This document shows positions 32,480 to 44,109 of a stretch of DNA of 64,000 nt, piece by piece (position 1 is the first letter of the stretch; each line of letters begins with the position of its first letter). The notes below the pieces were generated by a model, which saw only the letters and a program-made list of their open reading frames with translations, did not search any database and was not told the origin of the DNA. Source of the stretch: Ursus arctos (Eukaryota > Chordata > Mammalia > Carnivora > Ursidae); the NCBI RefSeq assembly GCF_023065955.2, contig NW_026622808.1, positions 50,046,475 to 50,110,474 of the forward strand, given 5' to 3'. Made by a program: the position numbers and the translations under genes.

Positions 32480-32760
32480 AGTCACTCATTCAGTGAGTAC
32501 TTGTTGAATTTCCACTGTGTGCCGTGAGCTGTGCTGTAAGCTGGGCATAGATGGTGCCCAAGAAGTGTGTACAGCAAACGGGCAAAGGGCAGCGCGGTGC
32601 AGGAGTCGGGGGCCAGCCCGCAGCCGGAGGAACACCTAACAGCCCTCCAGAGATGATCCCGGAGAAGGCGATGTTGAGTTTGAGACTTGAAAGATAAGAG
32701 TAAGTTAACTTGGTGAGATGTCTAGAGCCCAGGGTGGTCGTGAAGATTGTCCTAGGCACA
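32480..32760 (-). mobile_element. LINE-2 3' fragment
   Basis: 'tcactcattcagtgagtacttgttgaatttccactgtgtgccgtgagctgtgctgtaagctggg' is the reverse L2 tail. The following sequence to 32760 fits the adjacent L2 3' region in diverged form. Confidence 0.6.
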
Positions 32761-32869
32761 GTGAGCAAGGTGGATGACGTCCTGTTTGACACTTTGGAAA
32801 CCAGAGTGGAAGAATAGGAAGCAAAATAGAAGCCGTGTTTCACGTGTGACTCTTTAAGCAAATACTGGC

Positions 32870-33635
32870 GGGCTCTTTCCTCCCTGAAGTCAAAGACATC
32901 ACTGTAATATTTCCTGGGGACACCGTCGTTTGGGGGAGGAGTTTATACTTTTCCCAGCATTGGTCCCAGTGAGGACTGTGAAGCTCTTGGGACCTGTTAG
33001 GTTGGAGGGTTGAGACCACAGGGTTGGGGTACCATGGGTTTCATCATCAGTGCCGATATCGCTAGAGGTGAGATGTCTTAAAGAGGCAGAAAGAAGGATG
33101 AACCTAGGCCAAGGAACCTGCTACTCTCAACTTACCAGACGAATGGTGTCTGTGGGAACCTAACACCATGGCAGGGTCCTAAAGACCGTCCGCTGGGGCT
33201 GGCATCAACCCTCGGTCACTGGGTTTCCGGAGAGGGGCTGCAGTGGTCGTGGGCAGCAGAGGACACAGAGCAGGTGGGGCCAATGGTCTCCAATTAGTAT
33301 ATTCTACCAATTAGCATAGAGCCACTTCACTATGAGAAAAAACCAGCAATGCCCCCTATGTGTGCATCAACTGGACATGTGAATGGAGGCTGGTATAAGA
33401 TTTTTAAAAGTTTTCAGTCCCACAGTCATTTCTGTTCCCTGCTTTGGGTAGAAACATGGGCACAGGGAACATTTTATTTTTCTCTTTACTCTAAGAAAAG
33501 TCATAATATAGTGAAACAGTACTGTTACGTGCATAGTACAAGCTTAACAAAGAAAAACTAATGAGGGTTTAAGATGCTGGCAAACTGGAGAAGGGTATCC
33601 AATCTAATGGGAGTGACCACCACTCAGCTGGAACC
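32870..33635. other. Unassigned sequence
   Basis: No recognised repeat or exon. The frame at 33349-33561 (70 codons) has no support. Confidence 0.4.
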
Positions 33636-33639
33636 TGGT

Positions 33640-33835
33640 GGGAAGGCAGGCCCAGGATTGCCCAAACTTCAGAGTTTTCAAGAGAAACCAGAAACTACAA
33701 AATTTAAGAGATATCTCCTGATTTTTACATGTTGGCAGCCAATTAAAAAAATTTTTTTTAAATATTGTGTGAACCAAACAAAAAATGTCCATAGGCTAGA
33801 TTTGGCCTATGAGCCACCCGTTTTCAAGGCTCTGG
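33640..33835 (+). repeat. Ancient repeat, second copy (family not named)
   Basis: 'attgcccaaacttcagagttttcaagagaaaccag', 'tgttggcagccaatt' and 'gtgtgaaccaaacaaaaaatgtccataggctagatttggcc' parallel the pieces at 24875-25290. Confidence 0.5.
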
Positions 33836-33979
33836 CTTTCCAAAGAGCCCAGGTCCATGTTGATCTCATTGGCATTCCACTTCTTTCTCACCACTGTCCT
33901 CCAGTTCCTAGAATTCTGGGGGGCTGATGGAGCAGAGTGGCCCATTCCCTATTGCTAAGACAATCCATTGTTTCTTACA

Positions 33980-34144
33980 ATGGCGGTCACAGCTGACACA
34001 GGTGCCAGGGGACATACTAGATCTGTCATTCGAGTAGTGGAGATGATTAAGGCTGCTCATGATGACATTTCTGAGAGGGAAATGGCCAGGGCTGGTGGAG
34101 ATTTCACAGCTGAACTTGTGACAAGAATGACTGATCGTGGTTAA
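33980..34144 (+). other. Unidentified 54-codon open frame
   Basis: An ATG-to-TAA frame in repeat-free sequence that encodes a charged, soluble-looking peptide. No family was recognised and there are no clear splice sites. The length is compatible with chance. Reported only because the composition is not repeat-like. Confidence 0.12.
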
Positions 34145-34695
34145 TTCACAAAACTGGAAAATCTGTCATTTGAAGTTCTTGGGAATGGTAACAAAATACT
34201 CAAGTGACCTGTAAATGGCAATGCAGCTTCCTATTTACCTTGATTTATCAAGCTTGTCTATGAGATACTTAGTTCTCTTATGAGCCAGCTCTGCTCCATG
34301 TGTAGAGACCCCTATTTGCTTTAAAGTTGGCATTCAAAGAAACACGAGTTATTAAACAGGGGATCATATCACACATGTGCCCAGCGTACTCGAATTTAAC
34401 TATGTGAGTTTGGCCAAAAGGAAAACATCGTTTAATTTACGCCTTCACCCTTCCACCCCACAAACTAGACTCTGGCCTCTAATGCTTCAGGAAGAGAGAA
34501 GCCACAGCCAAGACAAAAGAAACAAAAGGAAGTTAATTCTTGGTGTTTGATCTTCGTGGAGTCTCAGCTCTGTTGGTTTAAGGACAAATAATGGATCTTC
34601 AAGGGATATTTTGAATTCATAGGATTTTCTATGGTTTATTTCCTGACTGTCAAAGCTGAACTCTTCATGAGATGAAACTTCTTAAAAATGATCAT
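34145..34695. other. Unassigned sequence
   Basis: No recognised repeat or exon. Confidence 0.4.
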
Positions 34696-34699
34696 GATA

Positions 34700-34965
34700 A
34701 TGACAATTCTAAGAATAATACTTGTCATTTGCTGAGTACACTCTGTGCTAAACACTGAGCTAAACCCGGTACAATGTAGGACTCATATGCACTGGCTTAT
34801 TGGAGGTTCCCAGCAACTCTAAAGTGCCAGGGGCTAGAAGTATTCCCGTTTTACAGATGAGAAAACAGAGGCTCATAAACATATACAGTAATTGGCCCCC
34901 ATCACATGGCTGTAAGTGACGGAGCCAACATTGAAACTCATCACTCTTAAAAGCATACATTCTGT
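34700..34965 (-). mobile_element. MIR SINE, nearly full length
   Basis: 'atttgctgagtacactctgtgctaaacactgagc', 'ttttacagatgagaaaacagaggctc' and 'catggctgtaagtgacggagccaacattgaaactc' show the complete reverse MIR order. Confidence 0.85.
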
Positions 34966-35129
34966 GGAGAGAATATTTATAGTTAGCCCCTTACCGATAT
35001 GATAAAGATTCATTATTTCTTCAATAATCGTAACAATCCTGATAACAAGCTCTTGCTAAGAGCTACATTCCTGGCAGTGAACTAGGTGGTAAAGCACAGT
35101 CTGGCCATGTTGGAGTCTTCAGGCTGGCA

Positions 35130-35161
35130 AAAAGAAGAAAGAAAGAAAGAAAGAAAGAAAG
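35130..35161 (+). repeat. (GAAA)n microsatellite
   Basis: About six GAAA units within a purine-rich stretch. Confidence 0.9.
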
Positions 35162-35164
35162 TGA

Positions 35165-36285
35165 ATAAATGGCAGAAGATGAGAGCTCAAATAGGAGTCT
35201 CCCCAGAATAATAACTTCTTGAGCTTCTTTGTGCACTGTCATCAGTTCCAGCCCTCAGCTGTTAGAAACTCCTAGGTAACTCGTCAAATCTCTGGGTGAA
35301 GAATCTTCATTGGCAAGTTATACCTCTGAGCGAGCCAGGTAACATCTACTCGCCCTCCTTAATTAGTTTTCCTGAGCCTGTTAATAACCGTGGAGTCTGA
35401 AACTCTTAATATCTAATTGTTCTGACATCATCCGCAGAGTTTTCCTCCTGGGGCATGATTTCCTAATGTCCTAGCAGTTAAATTTATATTTTCGTTAACT
35501 GAGGAGGCTGCCAAGCATTGGGCTTTGGTGAGGCCGCTAAGAGCTTACAACACAGTGGTACTTGTCTCTCTCTGGAGTCTGGCTACTAACCCAAAGCCGT
35601 GCGGCAGGCCTGGAAGGAATGTACCAGCCAAGCTGTGGCGAAAGCATGAAGCCAAGCCCAGGAACCCTGTTCTGCATAGCAGGTCTTTGGGGGCTTAGAT
35701 TTCATCAGGCTAAAAAGATAACGACTGGCCTTTGGCTACAAAACAAATGAGACTTTGTCACTGACCAGAGATAAGTTTAAGCAAAGATGATTTTTCTATA
35801 TGACGTATTTGCTGAGAGCATTTTTTCCCCTTGAATTTTACAAATACACAGAATATTGCAAAGAACAGCAATGTTGCTAATATTCTTTAGAGAATACGGT
35901 TTCCTGGGAAGTGATATCTCCAGAGGGATTGCTAGAGAGTTTCTGATGTCTTGTAAAATTGCCTTCATAAAGATCTGGGAGCAAGGCAATAAAACACAGA
36001 AGGTAGATATGTCTCTGGACATGTCATGATACTCAGTGCCCCAAAGAAATATCCTGTTAAATCTCCATGTTATCTTATTAACATGTATTATGATAGCCAT
36101 AATTTATCATGCATCTATGCTGTTCCAGACATTGAATAATAAGATTTCTATCCATTATCTCTAATTCCAAAGTGATGCAAAAATGTCAGAACTCAATCTG
36201 TGTTGTGGGTCTTTTAAAAATCTGCATTCTCAATGGGATTATCATTCCCAAAGAGAGGAATATTGGATTGGGGGTGAGGGAACTT
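35165..36285. other. Repeat-poor single-copy block
   Basis: No recognised repeat. The part 35330-35560 has TTAATTAG, TTAATAACC and TCTAATTGTTC words typical of conserved noncoding elements. There are no convincing frames. Confidence 0.35.
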
Positions 36286-36289
36286 AACT

Positions 36290-38262
36290 CTTTTGTTGTT
36301 GGTATTCTGTTTGTCTTTCTAGTTTTACTTAAAACGTAGTTGACACGTAACATTGTATTAGTTTTAGGTGTAAAACCCAATGAGTTGCTATCCGTGTCTA
36401 TTGCAAAATGATTACCGCAATAAGGTTAGTTAAGACATCTATCACCTCACGTAGTTACCATTTTTCTGTGTGTGGTGAGAATTTTTAAGATCTACTCTCT
36501 TAGCAACGCGCAGGTATACAATATGGGATTGTTAACTATACTCACAGTGCTGTTCATTAGATGCTTAGAACTTGTTCTTCTTCTCACTGGACATTTGTAC
36601 CCTTTTCCTCAACCCCACTAACCCCTGGTAACCACTAATCTACTCTGTTTCTATGACTTTGGTCTCTTTTAGATGCCACACATCAGTGAGATCGTATAGT
36701 ATTTCTCTGTCTGACTTACTTCACTTAGCATAATGCCCTCTGGGCCCACCCATGGTGTCACACATGGCAGGATTACCTTCTTTTTAAGGCTGAATAATAT
36801 TCAATTTTATATATACACACAAACACACACACATATGTTGTTTCTCCATCTTGGCTATTGTAAATAATGCTGCAATAAACATGGGGGTACAGACATCCCT
36901 TCAAAATGGTGATTTCATTTCCTTGGGTCATAGACTCAGAAGAGGGGCTGTTGGATCATAGGGTAGCTCTATTTGTAACATTTTGAGGAACCTCCATGCT
37001 GTTTTCCAGAGTAGCTGCACCAATTTACATTCCCACCAGCAGTGCACCAGGGTTCCCTGTTATCCACATACTGGCCAACACTTGTTACTACTTCTTGGTA
37101 ATAGCCATTCTAACTGGCGTGAGATGATATCTCATTTTGGTTTTGATTTGCATTCCCCTGATGAGGAGTGATGTGGAGCACCTTTTCATGTAGCTGTTGG
37201 CTATCTCTATGTCCTAACCAGAAAAAAATGCCTATTCAGGTTCTTTGCCCATTTTTAAATTGGATTATTCAGTTTTTTGCTCTTGAGCTGTAGGAGTTCT
37301 TTATGTATTTTGGATACTAATGCCTTATCAGATATATGATTTGCCATTATTTCCTCCCATTCCATAAGTTACCTTTTCATTTTGTTGACTCTTTTGCTGT
37401 GCAGGGGAAAAAAAAAAGCTTTTTAGTGTGATGTAGTCCTATGTATTTATTTTTGTTTTGATGCTTACACTTTTGGTGTCATATCCAAAAAATCATTGCC
37501 AAACCGAATGTCAAAGAGCTTTTTCCCTATGTTTTGTTCTAGGAATTTTGCAGTTTTAGGTCTTCAATCTTTATTCCATTTTGAGTTAATTTTTGTGATA
37601 GGGGACCGGTTTCATTCCTATGCAAATGGATGTCCAGTTTTCCCAACATCATTTATTGAAAAGACTATCTTTTCTCCATTGAATTCTCTTGGCATCCTTG
37701 CCGAATGCGTTGACTGTATATGGGTGGGTTTATTTCTGGGATCTTGGTTCCATTCCATTGGTTTTTGTGTCTGTTTTTATGCCGGTACCTTGCTATTTTG
37801 ATTACGACAGCTTTGTAGTATAGTTTGAAACTGGGATGTGGGGTACCTCCAGCTTTATTTTTTTCTTAAGATAGTTTTGGCTATTTGGGGTCTTTTATGG
37901 TTCCATATGAATTTTAGGACTGTTTTTTTCTATTTCTGTTTAAAAATGCTTTTGGTGGGGTGCCTGGGTGGCTCAGTTGGTTAAGTGTCTGCCTTCAGCT
38001 CAGGTCATGATCCTAGAGTCCTGGGATTGAGCCCCGCATAGGCTCCCTGCTCAGCAGGGAGTCTACTTCTCCCTCTGCCACTCCCTCTACTCATGCCCTT
38101 TCTCTCTCTCTCATATAAATAAATAAAAATCTTTAAAAAATAAAGAATGCCATTGGTGTTCTGATAAGAATTGCATTGAATGTATAGATGGCTTTGGGTA
38201 GTATGGACATTTTAACAATATTAATTATTCCAATCCATGAAGATACTTACTCTTTTTGTATG
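36290..38262 (-). mobile_element. Antisense LINE-1 (3' UTR and C-terminal ORF2), split by a SINE
   Basis: On the minus strand this runs from ORF2 ('...ccaatccatgaagat' at 38235-38250) through the C-terminal part to the 3' UTR ('acgtagttgacacgtaacattgtattagttttaggtg' near 36330). Plus-strand landmarks include 'cccaccagcagtgcaccagggttcc', 'tggcgtgagatgatatctcatt' and 'tggctattgtaaataatgctgcaataaac'. The ORF2 frame is broken in many places. A Can-SINE at 37957-38141 interrupts it and a CA run lies near 36815-36833. Confidence 0.88.
37957..38141 (+). mobile_element. Can-SINE inside LINE-1
   Basis: GGGGTGCCTGGGTGGCTCAG head, standard body, AT tail. An imperfect ~15-bp target duplication flanks it: 'aaaaatgcttttggt' at 37942-37956 and 'aaagaatgccattggt' at 38142-38157. 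Confidence 0.95.
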
Positions 38263-38264
38263 TG

Positions 38265-40275
38265 AAGTGCAGGCAAGCACACATACAGTATATACACAGA
38301 TATGCAGTGTATCTGTTGTATTAAGATTTTTATGGAGAGTGGTGATTAGGAACAATAAAATGTCTAGAATGGGTCCTTGGTGGGAGCGATAATGAAGAAA
38401 AAATTGAGAAACACCACTCTAAGACATAGCTAACTTCTGGTTTTCTTGGGGGAGAGGGGGTAAATTTTGTTGCTTTTACATTCTAATGTGACACAGTTTG
38501 AGCTATTTTATCATGATATGGTAAATCATGACTCAAAATTTCCCATTTGTATATTTTATTTCATATATTCTTATGTTAAAGATTCTTTCATATTTTGAAA
38601 TTTTGGAAGAGTATTGCTTTTCTTGGATTCATGGTCCTTTTTCATGGATCAGGGGCACATGGTAACCCCAGGGAGGAAGGTGTTAGCATTTTCCTGCTAT
38701 GGATAAGCCAACTGTTCTGAACATTTAAGTTGTTCATTTCTCCTTCACAGCTGGTGTGTGGTGGATGGGATTAAAACCCAGTTCTGGAAGGGTACAATGA
38801 CTATACATAACGATCCATACTCCAGAATTCTCAAAATGGTAGCCCATGGACCATCCAACTCACAGACATGTTTTGTGGTTAATCTGGTATTCTTAAAATT
38901 TCGATTTTGTTTTCAACATTTAAACTGGGAGAACTTTACATGAAAAAATCTGCGTTTCTAACTTCTTTTTAAAAGATTAGTGGCTGTGGGCTTATATCCA
39001 ACATGGCAACACTACTGACACTAAGTGATGGATCCTTTCTAAAATATGGTATTCATATCCATTTGCCTAAGTTTCCTGCTCTCCCTTTTATCTTATACAC
39101 AAACCCCTTCATTCGAAGGCCCTGTAGACATTTGACCCTGTGACCCCTGATGAGTGATGTGTCTGATCCCTTTGAGTCCCCATGTTCCCTAACAGCCTTG
39201 TGCGTTTCTTCAGAACCTTCCCTTTTCACTCATTCATACGGTCATTTTAAAGAGTGATTTATGAATCCGGTTTAATTCACTACTTTATTTTTCCTTATTT
39301 TCTCGATTTCTCTAGCAGACTAACTTACTCACTTTCAATAAAAATGAAACCAATTTTCTTTTTCTTCTTCCGATAGCTATGTTATATTTCAACTGAAAAT
39401 CCTTTTAATTCATTGCTTATTTCCTTAGGGCCTCCATTTCTGAAATTCATATGCTGCTAAGCCTTAAAATATTCAGTCTCTCCCAACCCATAGTTTTGAG
39501 CTACACTGCCAGGGCATATCAATTATACTTCGCAGTAGAGTTGTGATTAGTGATTATGTGATGACTTTTTTCCTCCCTCTGACCTTGTATGGGTTAAACC
39601 GAGCTAAGGCAGTCTATATAAAGCTCTTTCCTTCATGAATTCTTTCCTTCCAAGCATCTTTATTTTGACTTGCGGTACTTGGTGGACGAAGTGCTTGAAA
39701 AAGAAGTGGTCTGCATGCCAATTGTAAATGAAACTCAAAAACTCAAGAACTTTATCAGGGAGAAGAAGGAAATGCTCCCCAAGTATAATTGGTGGGGGCG
39801 TTCCCGTCTGTCAACAGCTCCATCTCTGCGAAGGCACGAGTATCCAAGAAAACCAATGCAAAGCAAACCCAGCAGCAGATAAGAGGAGGCATTTTCATCC
39901 TGGAAGCAAATGTCCGTGTCCTCGCACAGCAGTTTTACACAGTTCCATGTGTTGTTGTAGTAATGCACTTTTCACCGACAGCATCTGGTTTGCCAACAAT
40001 GATCAGACTAACCGAAGAAAGCACAAACACCAGCAAACAAGCGGCTGTATTTTGATACAACCACCATAACTCTTTCTTTTGTGCAGCTGCTCTAAGCATT
40101 CTCTTTGTGTGTCAATCTACTTTTAAACTATAAATCAGAGGACATAATTAAACGTGTTTGCCTCAACTGATTATAAACATATTGCATTCATTGTAGGATT
40201 CTCTCCCTTGCTCATTTGTTCATTCGTTCACACATTCATTCTACAAACATTTAGTGAGCTTTTTATTTTTCACTG
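38265..40275. other. Unassigned sequence
   Basis: About 2 kb. A MER20-like right end ('aattgagaaacaccactct') is possible near 38402-38420. The overlapping plus frames at 39670-40069 (70-113 codons) match nothing known. Confidence 0.35.
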
Positions 40276-40279
40276 TGGA

Positions 40280-40402
40280 GCTTTTAAAAATAGGGATGCC
40301 AGGCTCAGAGATTCTGATTCAGCGGGTGTATAGTGGGACCCAGGCATTGGTATTTCTAAAAAGACCCCCAGGTATTTCTAATGGTTCAGAACCACTGTTT
40401 AA
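40280..40402 (+). mobile_element. MER5A-like hAT transposon
   Basis: 'ccaggctcagagattctgattcagcgggtgtatagtgggacccaggcattggtatttct' and 'ggtatttctaatggttcagaaccactg' follow the right half of MER5A to its terminus. Confidence 0.75.
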
Positions 40403-40504
40403 AGGGAATCTTTTAACAGAGAGCTTTTTCCAACAGACGTGATTATTTGAAGCATTGGCATGAAAAATTTTTTAGCTTAAGAGTGGAAACACCTGGGGAT
40501 AAAT

Positions 40505-40790
40505 AATAGTAATGTGCCCTAATAACTAATAATGAGGATGATTAGTATTTACTGAGTGCCATAGGTACTAGGCTAGGTAATTCATATCTGGGGACACTTT
40601 ATTTAATTGCTACATTTGCCCAGTAAGCTAGATTATTTGCCTAGTAAGCTAAATATTATTATCCCTGTTCTATGTTGAAGAAAAGATATTCAGAGAGCAT
40701 GCCAAGGTCTCATGGCTAGAGGTGAATTAACTATTGGGATTTGGAGTCCCTCTAACTGCCTCCAAAGTTATGTTCTTTCTACTCTGTGCA
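40505..40790 (-). mobile_element. MIR SINE
   Basis: 'ttagtatttactgagtgccataggtactaggctaggtaattc', then 'attattatccctgttctatg', then 'ctcatggctagaggtgaatt', in reverse MIR order. 'cagtaagctagattattt' and 'tagtaagctaaatatta' form a short internal duplication. Confidence 0.75.
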
Positions 40791-40973
40791 TTCATTCAGA
40801 ACCTGTGTTTTGAACATACTCATTCAAATAACATTTTTTTCCCACAGAGCATTTTCAGGCTCATGACCGCATTCAATAGTGTTGATTGCATGGGGCTCTT
40901 CAATGTGACAGAGTAGAGACTCTAGGGCTCCAAGAAGGGCAGTGAACCACTGAAAACCACGCAGCCAGTTCTT

Positions 40974-41015
40974 GAGTTACATATCCTGGGATTTGAGTTA
41001 CATATCCTGGGATTT
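40974..41015 (+). repeat. Exact 21-bp tandem duplication
   Basis: Positions 40974-40994 and 40995-41015 are identical (unit starts 'gagttacatatcctggg'). The surrounding 'acgcagccagttcttgag' suggests a MIR remnant. Confidence 0.95.
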
Positions 41016-41049
41016 TCCCACCATGCTACTGTGCTTCTTCATGTCTTTT

Positions 41050-41680
41050 TCATTTTCTGATTCTGTAGGTTAAAGGGGCAATAACTGCTTTGGCCTCTGG
41101 GCAATAGAGAGGGTAACACCACCATACTGTCACAGCTGATTGGATCAAAGGTGGACACAGGCTAGATGAGGTTCATCAAACTCATGCTCCCCCCCCCCAC
41201 CCCAGTATTCAGAACTGGTACTTGAAAAGATTGGAAAGATTAGGTCCGTTACCTGCAGGTGTTGAACTTTTTAATGTACACCAGTAACGAATGAAGTCAC
41301 ATTGGGATGGTTTCTTAGGGAACAGGTAAGCTGAGAACGGAACAGATGTTAATAGGTATATCCTCTGATTCCTGAAAGAGAGAGAAGAGTGAATAGCTCT
41401 CTTGACTTTTGAGATCTTTCTAAAGGTCATTTATTCTCCATTGTGAGGACTGACCTTCATCCGGCTGTTGGGTTTTGTGAGCGACCCTTAACTTGATGCA
41501 ATGAACTCCTCTTCATTTGAGCAAATGTAGTGTTTCCCCTGCTTTAACCCAAAAAACCTTGACTAAGTTAGTGCCCGTATTTTGGAGCACACATAAAAGT
41601 TATGATTTTGGGCTACTTTAGAGCAAGTTGCATTCCATACCCAAATATCCCTAGCTTGGCCTATCGATCTGGACTATTTT
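41050..41680. other. Unassigned sequence
   Basis: Nothing recognised. A C-run lies near 41190-41203. Confidence 0.4.
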
Positions 41681-41684
41681 GACT

Positions 41685-42110
41685 GCAAATGGTAGAAACT
41701 AAAATCAAACCAGCTTAAGGGCAAACGGGAAATTCTTTTGGTGGTTGTAATTGAAACGTCCAGGCCTTGCTTCTGGCACGGCTGAATCTGGTGACCTAAA
41801 CGATGTCATCAGGAAAGTGCCTCTCTCCCTCTCTTAACTCGACTTCCCTCTCCGGAAGCTTTATTCTCAGTCATCAGTGGCTCCCTGAGTGTACGCCATT
41901 GGTTTAGCAATCGCAAGGCAAAGGGAATGGCTCTTTCCAGCCTGTGCCAGGGAAACCCCCGCGCCTGATTCTCATTGGCTTATGCTGGGCGAGAGCCCAT
42001 CTCCAAAGCAATCATTGGGGAATGGGAGATAAGGGCCCTCATTGGCCAGAAGTTGGGCATGACTCCACCTAGAGCTGCCAATGGCATGTTTTGTCCAATG
42101 GCATGTTTGT
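41685..42110 (+). repeat. Ancient repeat with several CCAAT/ATTGG motifs (family not named)
   Basis: Opens 'tgcaaatggtagaaactaaaatcaaaccagcttaagg', continues 'gtccaggccttgcttctggcacggctgaatctgg' and 'gatgtcatcagga', and ends with repeated 'attggccag'-type words. The overall order is that of a well-known mammalian repeat whose name I cannot confirm. Six CCAAT/ATTGG words lie between 41895 and 42100. Confidence 0.5.
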
Positions 42111-42114
42111 CTTG

Positions 42115-42695
42115 GACCACCGGGAGTGAACAAAGGGTGGCTTCCCAGTAGGGAGGTTTGGGATTTATATCTGCAGGGGATTCTGCGCCAGCAAAAGAAA
42201 GACTGCTCCTAAACTCACTTGTTAATATCCAACATATTTCTTTACCAGTACGTTGTTTTCTTAATTTTTTTCAAACTTATTCATTACTGCATTCTTAATT
42301 TTGGTCATTTCCTTGTTCTCCAGGGATTCACAGCTGGTAGCTGGCAAGTTCATTGTCAGCCTCTTGTTTAATTAACCACCTGCTTCTTTAATTTTGAAGT
42401 TTTGTGTGTGTGCATGTGTGTTAATTATTCTGTGGGCAAGTCATATTATCTTTGAACGAGGCATCTATTACATCCATTGGGACGATAACTTCAACACTAA
42501 TTCAAACATAATGATTCAAGTGCTTGATCCACTCACTTAATTCAGGTTGTTTTAATAGCCTTTATGGTGCTCTTTGAACATTTCTTACAAATGAAAATGA
42601 ACAAACCCCATGATGGTATAAACCTCAAGATCAACGAGTAACTTCAGGAATCTAGACAGAAATTACGTGGGAAAATTGCATCTGACCTTTCTTCT
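42115..42695. other. Unassigned sequence
   Basis: Nothing recognised beyond a short GT run near 42405-42420. Confidence 0.4.
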
Positions 42696-42699
42696 AAGA

Positions 42700-44105
42700 A
42701 AATCCAATCTCCTCTATGGAAAATTCTGTAACTTTACCAAATCATCCCACTTGCCAAATCCAAAGGACATCTGTTCAGTCCTTGGCACTTTGGAAGTCTT
42801 TGCTGCTTTGGAGATGTGTGTTGATCCACCTTTCCTTCTTGAAATTCTTGACTTCTTTGGCTTCCATGAAAACATGTGCCTTGTTCTCCTTTCCCTTCTT
42901 TGCCTCCTCATTCTTTTCTCCTTTGTGATTTCATCATTCATCTCCAGCACTTTAAATACAGTGGTCCCCAAGATTCTGCCCATGGCTCTCTGACCTCCTC
43001 GCTTAACTGACATACTTAATCCAGATGATCTCATCCACTTACATATTTCCAGTCTCCACCTATTTGCTGGTGCCTCTTAAGACTAGAACTGCTCAGCCCT
43101 GACCTCGCTTCAGAGCATTTCAGATTTATACATGCAACAGCTGGCAGACTTCTCCGTGCACATGTCCCCAGGCACTTCTAGGGTAACACATCCAAAATTG
43201 AACTCAGGATCCTTCTCAGAAATCCACTGCTACTTTCTCTTTACCGTTGCCATAATGAACGCATATCTCATCTTTCACCCCAACAGCCTTCCAGCTATCC
43301 CCCAGACACCAGTCCTGTTTTTCAAGCTCACTCCCCAGCCCGTGTCCTAAGCCCATGATTTCTTATCACTTTCAGGATATACCCTAGTCCAGGAGACTTT
43401 TTCTTAAAGACCAGCTAGTGAATCTTTAGGTTTTGCAGACCTACAAAAAGTTGAAGACATTATGTAAGCACTTTTATAAAAACTTAAAAGATAGTTAAGA
43501 CAGTGAAAACAATTTTCAACTCCTGGGTTGCTCAAAAACCAATGACAGCCCAAATTTGGCTTGCAGGCCCCAGTTTGCCTTCCTTTGGTCTCGTCTATTC
43601 TCCTCACCGAGTGCATAAGGTCCTGCTTGATCTGGCCCCTCTGTTCCTCTCCATTCTCATCTCTCACTGCTGTCTGCCTTCACCTGGCACTTCAGCAAAG
43701 CTTGCGTGGCTTCTAGGGTCTTGCTCCACGCTGTTTCCTGCCTCTGGACTTTGCTTATGCTGTTTTCTCTGCCTGGCATATTCCTTCTCTCTCCTCAGTT
43801 CTCTACCAGACCAATTCCTGTGCATTTGGCACTACTCAGCTTAAGGACCTTTTCCTCTAGGGAGAATTCTCATAGTCTTCCCCATCTCTCGGTTAACTCA
43901 AAGGTGCCCTTCTGAGTTCCCACAATTCCCTGTGCCTGTTCCCATCATCACTCTCATCACGTGGCAGTCCAACTATTTGTTTTTATGTCTGTATCAAGTA
44001 TGAGACTGTGAGTTCCTTGATGAGTGGAACTGGATCTTACTCATCCTATATCCTCAGTGCTTAGCACAAGGCTTGGCACAAAGCACGCATCCAATAAATG
44101 CCCAG
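42700..44105 (+). mobile_element. LINE-2, long sense copy, interrupted by a DNA transposon
   Basis: The order matches the L2 ORF 3' half and UTR. It runs 'ctcatccacttacatatttccagtctcc', 'aacacatccaaaattgaactcaggatcc', 'ggccc ctctgttcctctccattctcatctc', 'tttgcttatgctgttttctctgcctggcatattcc', then the tail 'gagactgtgagttccttgatgagtgg' to 'gcttggcacaaagcacgcatccaataaatg'. The coding frame is destroyed. The element at 43388-43578 is inserted in it. The part before about 42950 is less certain. Confidence 0.7.
43388..43578 (-). mobile_element. Nonautonomous hAT-like transposon inserted in LINE-2
   Basis: Reverse orientation of the element type at 6952-7421: 'ccaggagactttttcttaaagacc' at the left, 'taggttttgcagacc' within, and 'ccaaatttggcttgcaggccccagtttgcc' at the right. 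Confidence 0.6.
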
Positions 44106-44109
44106 TGAC

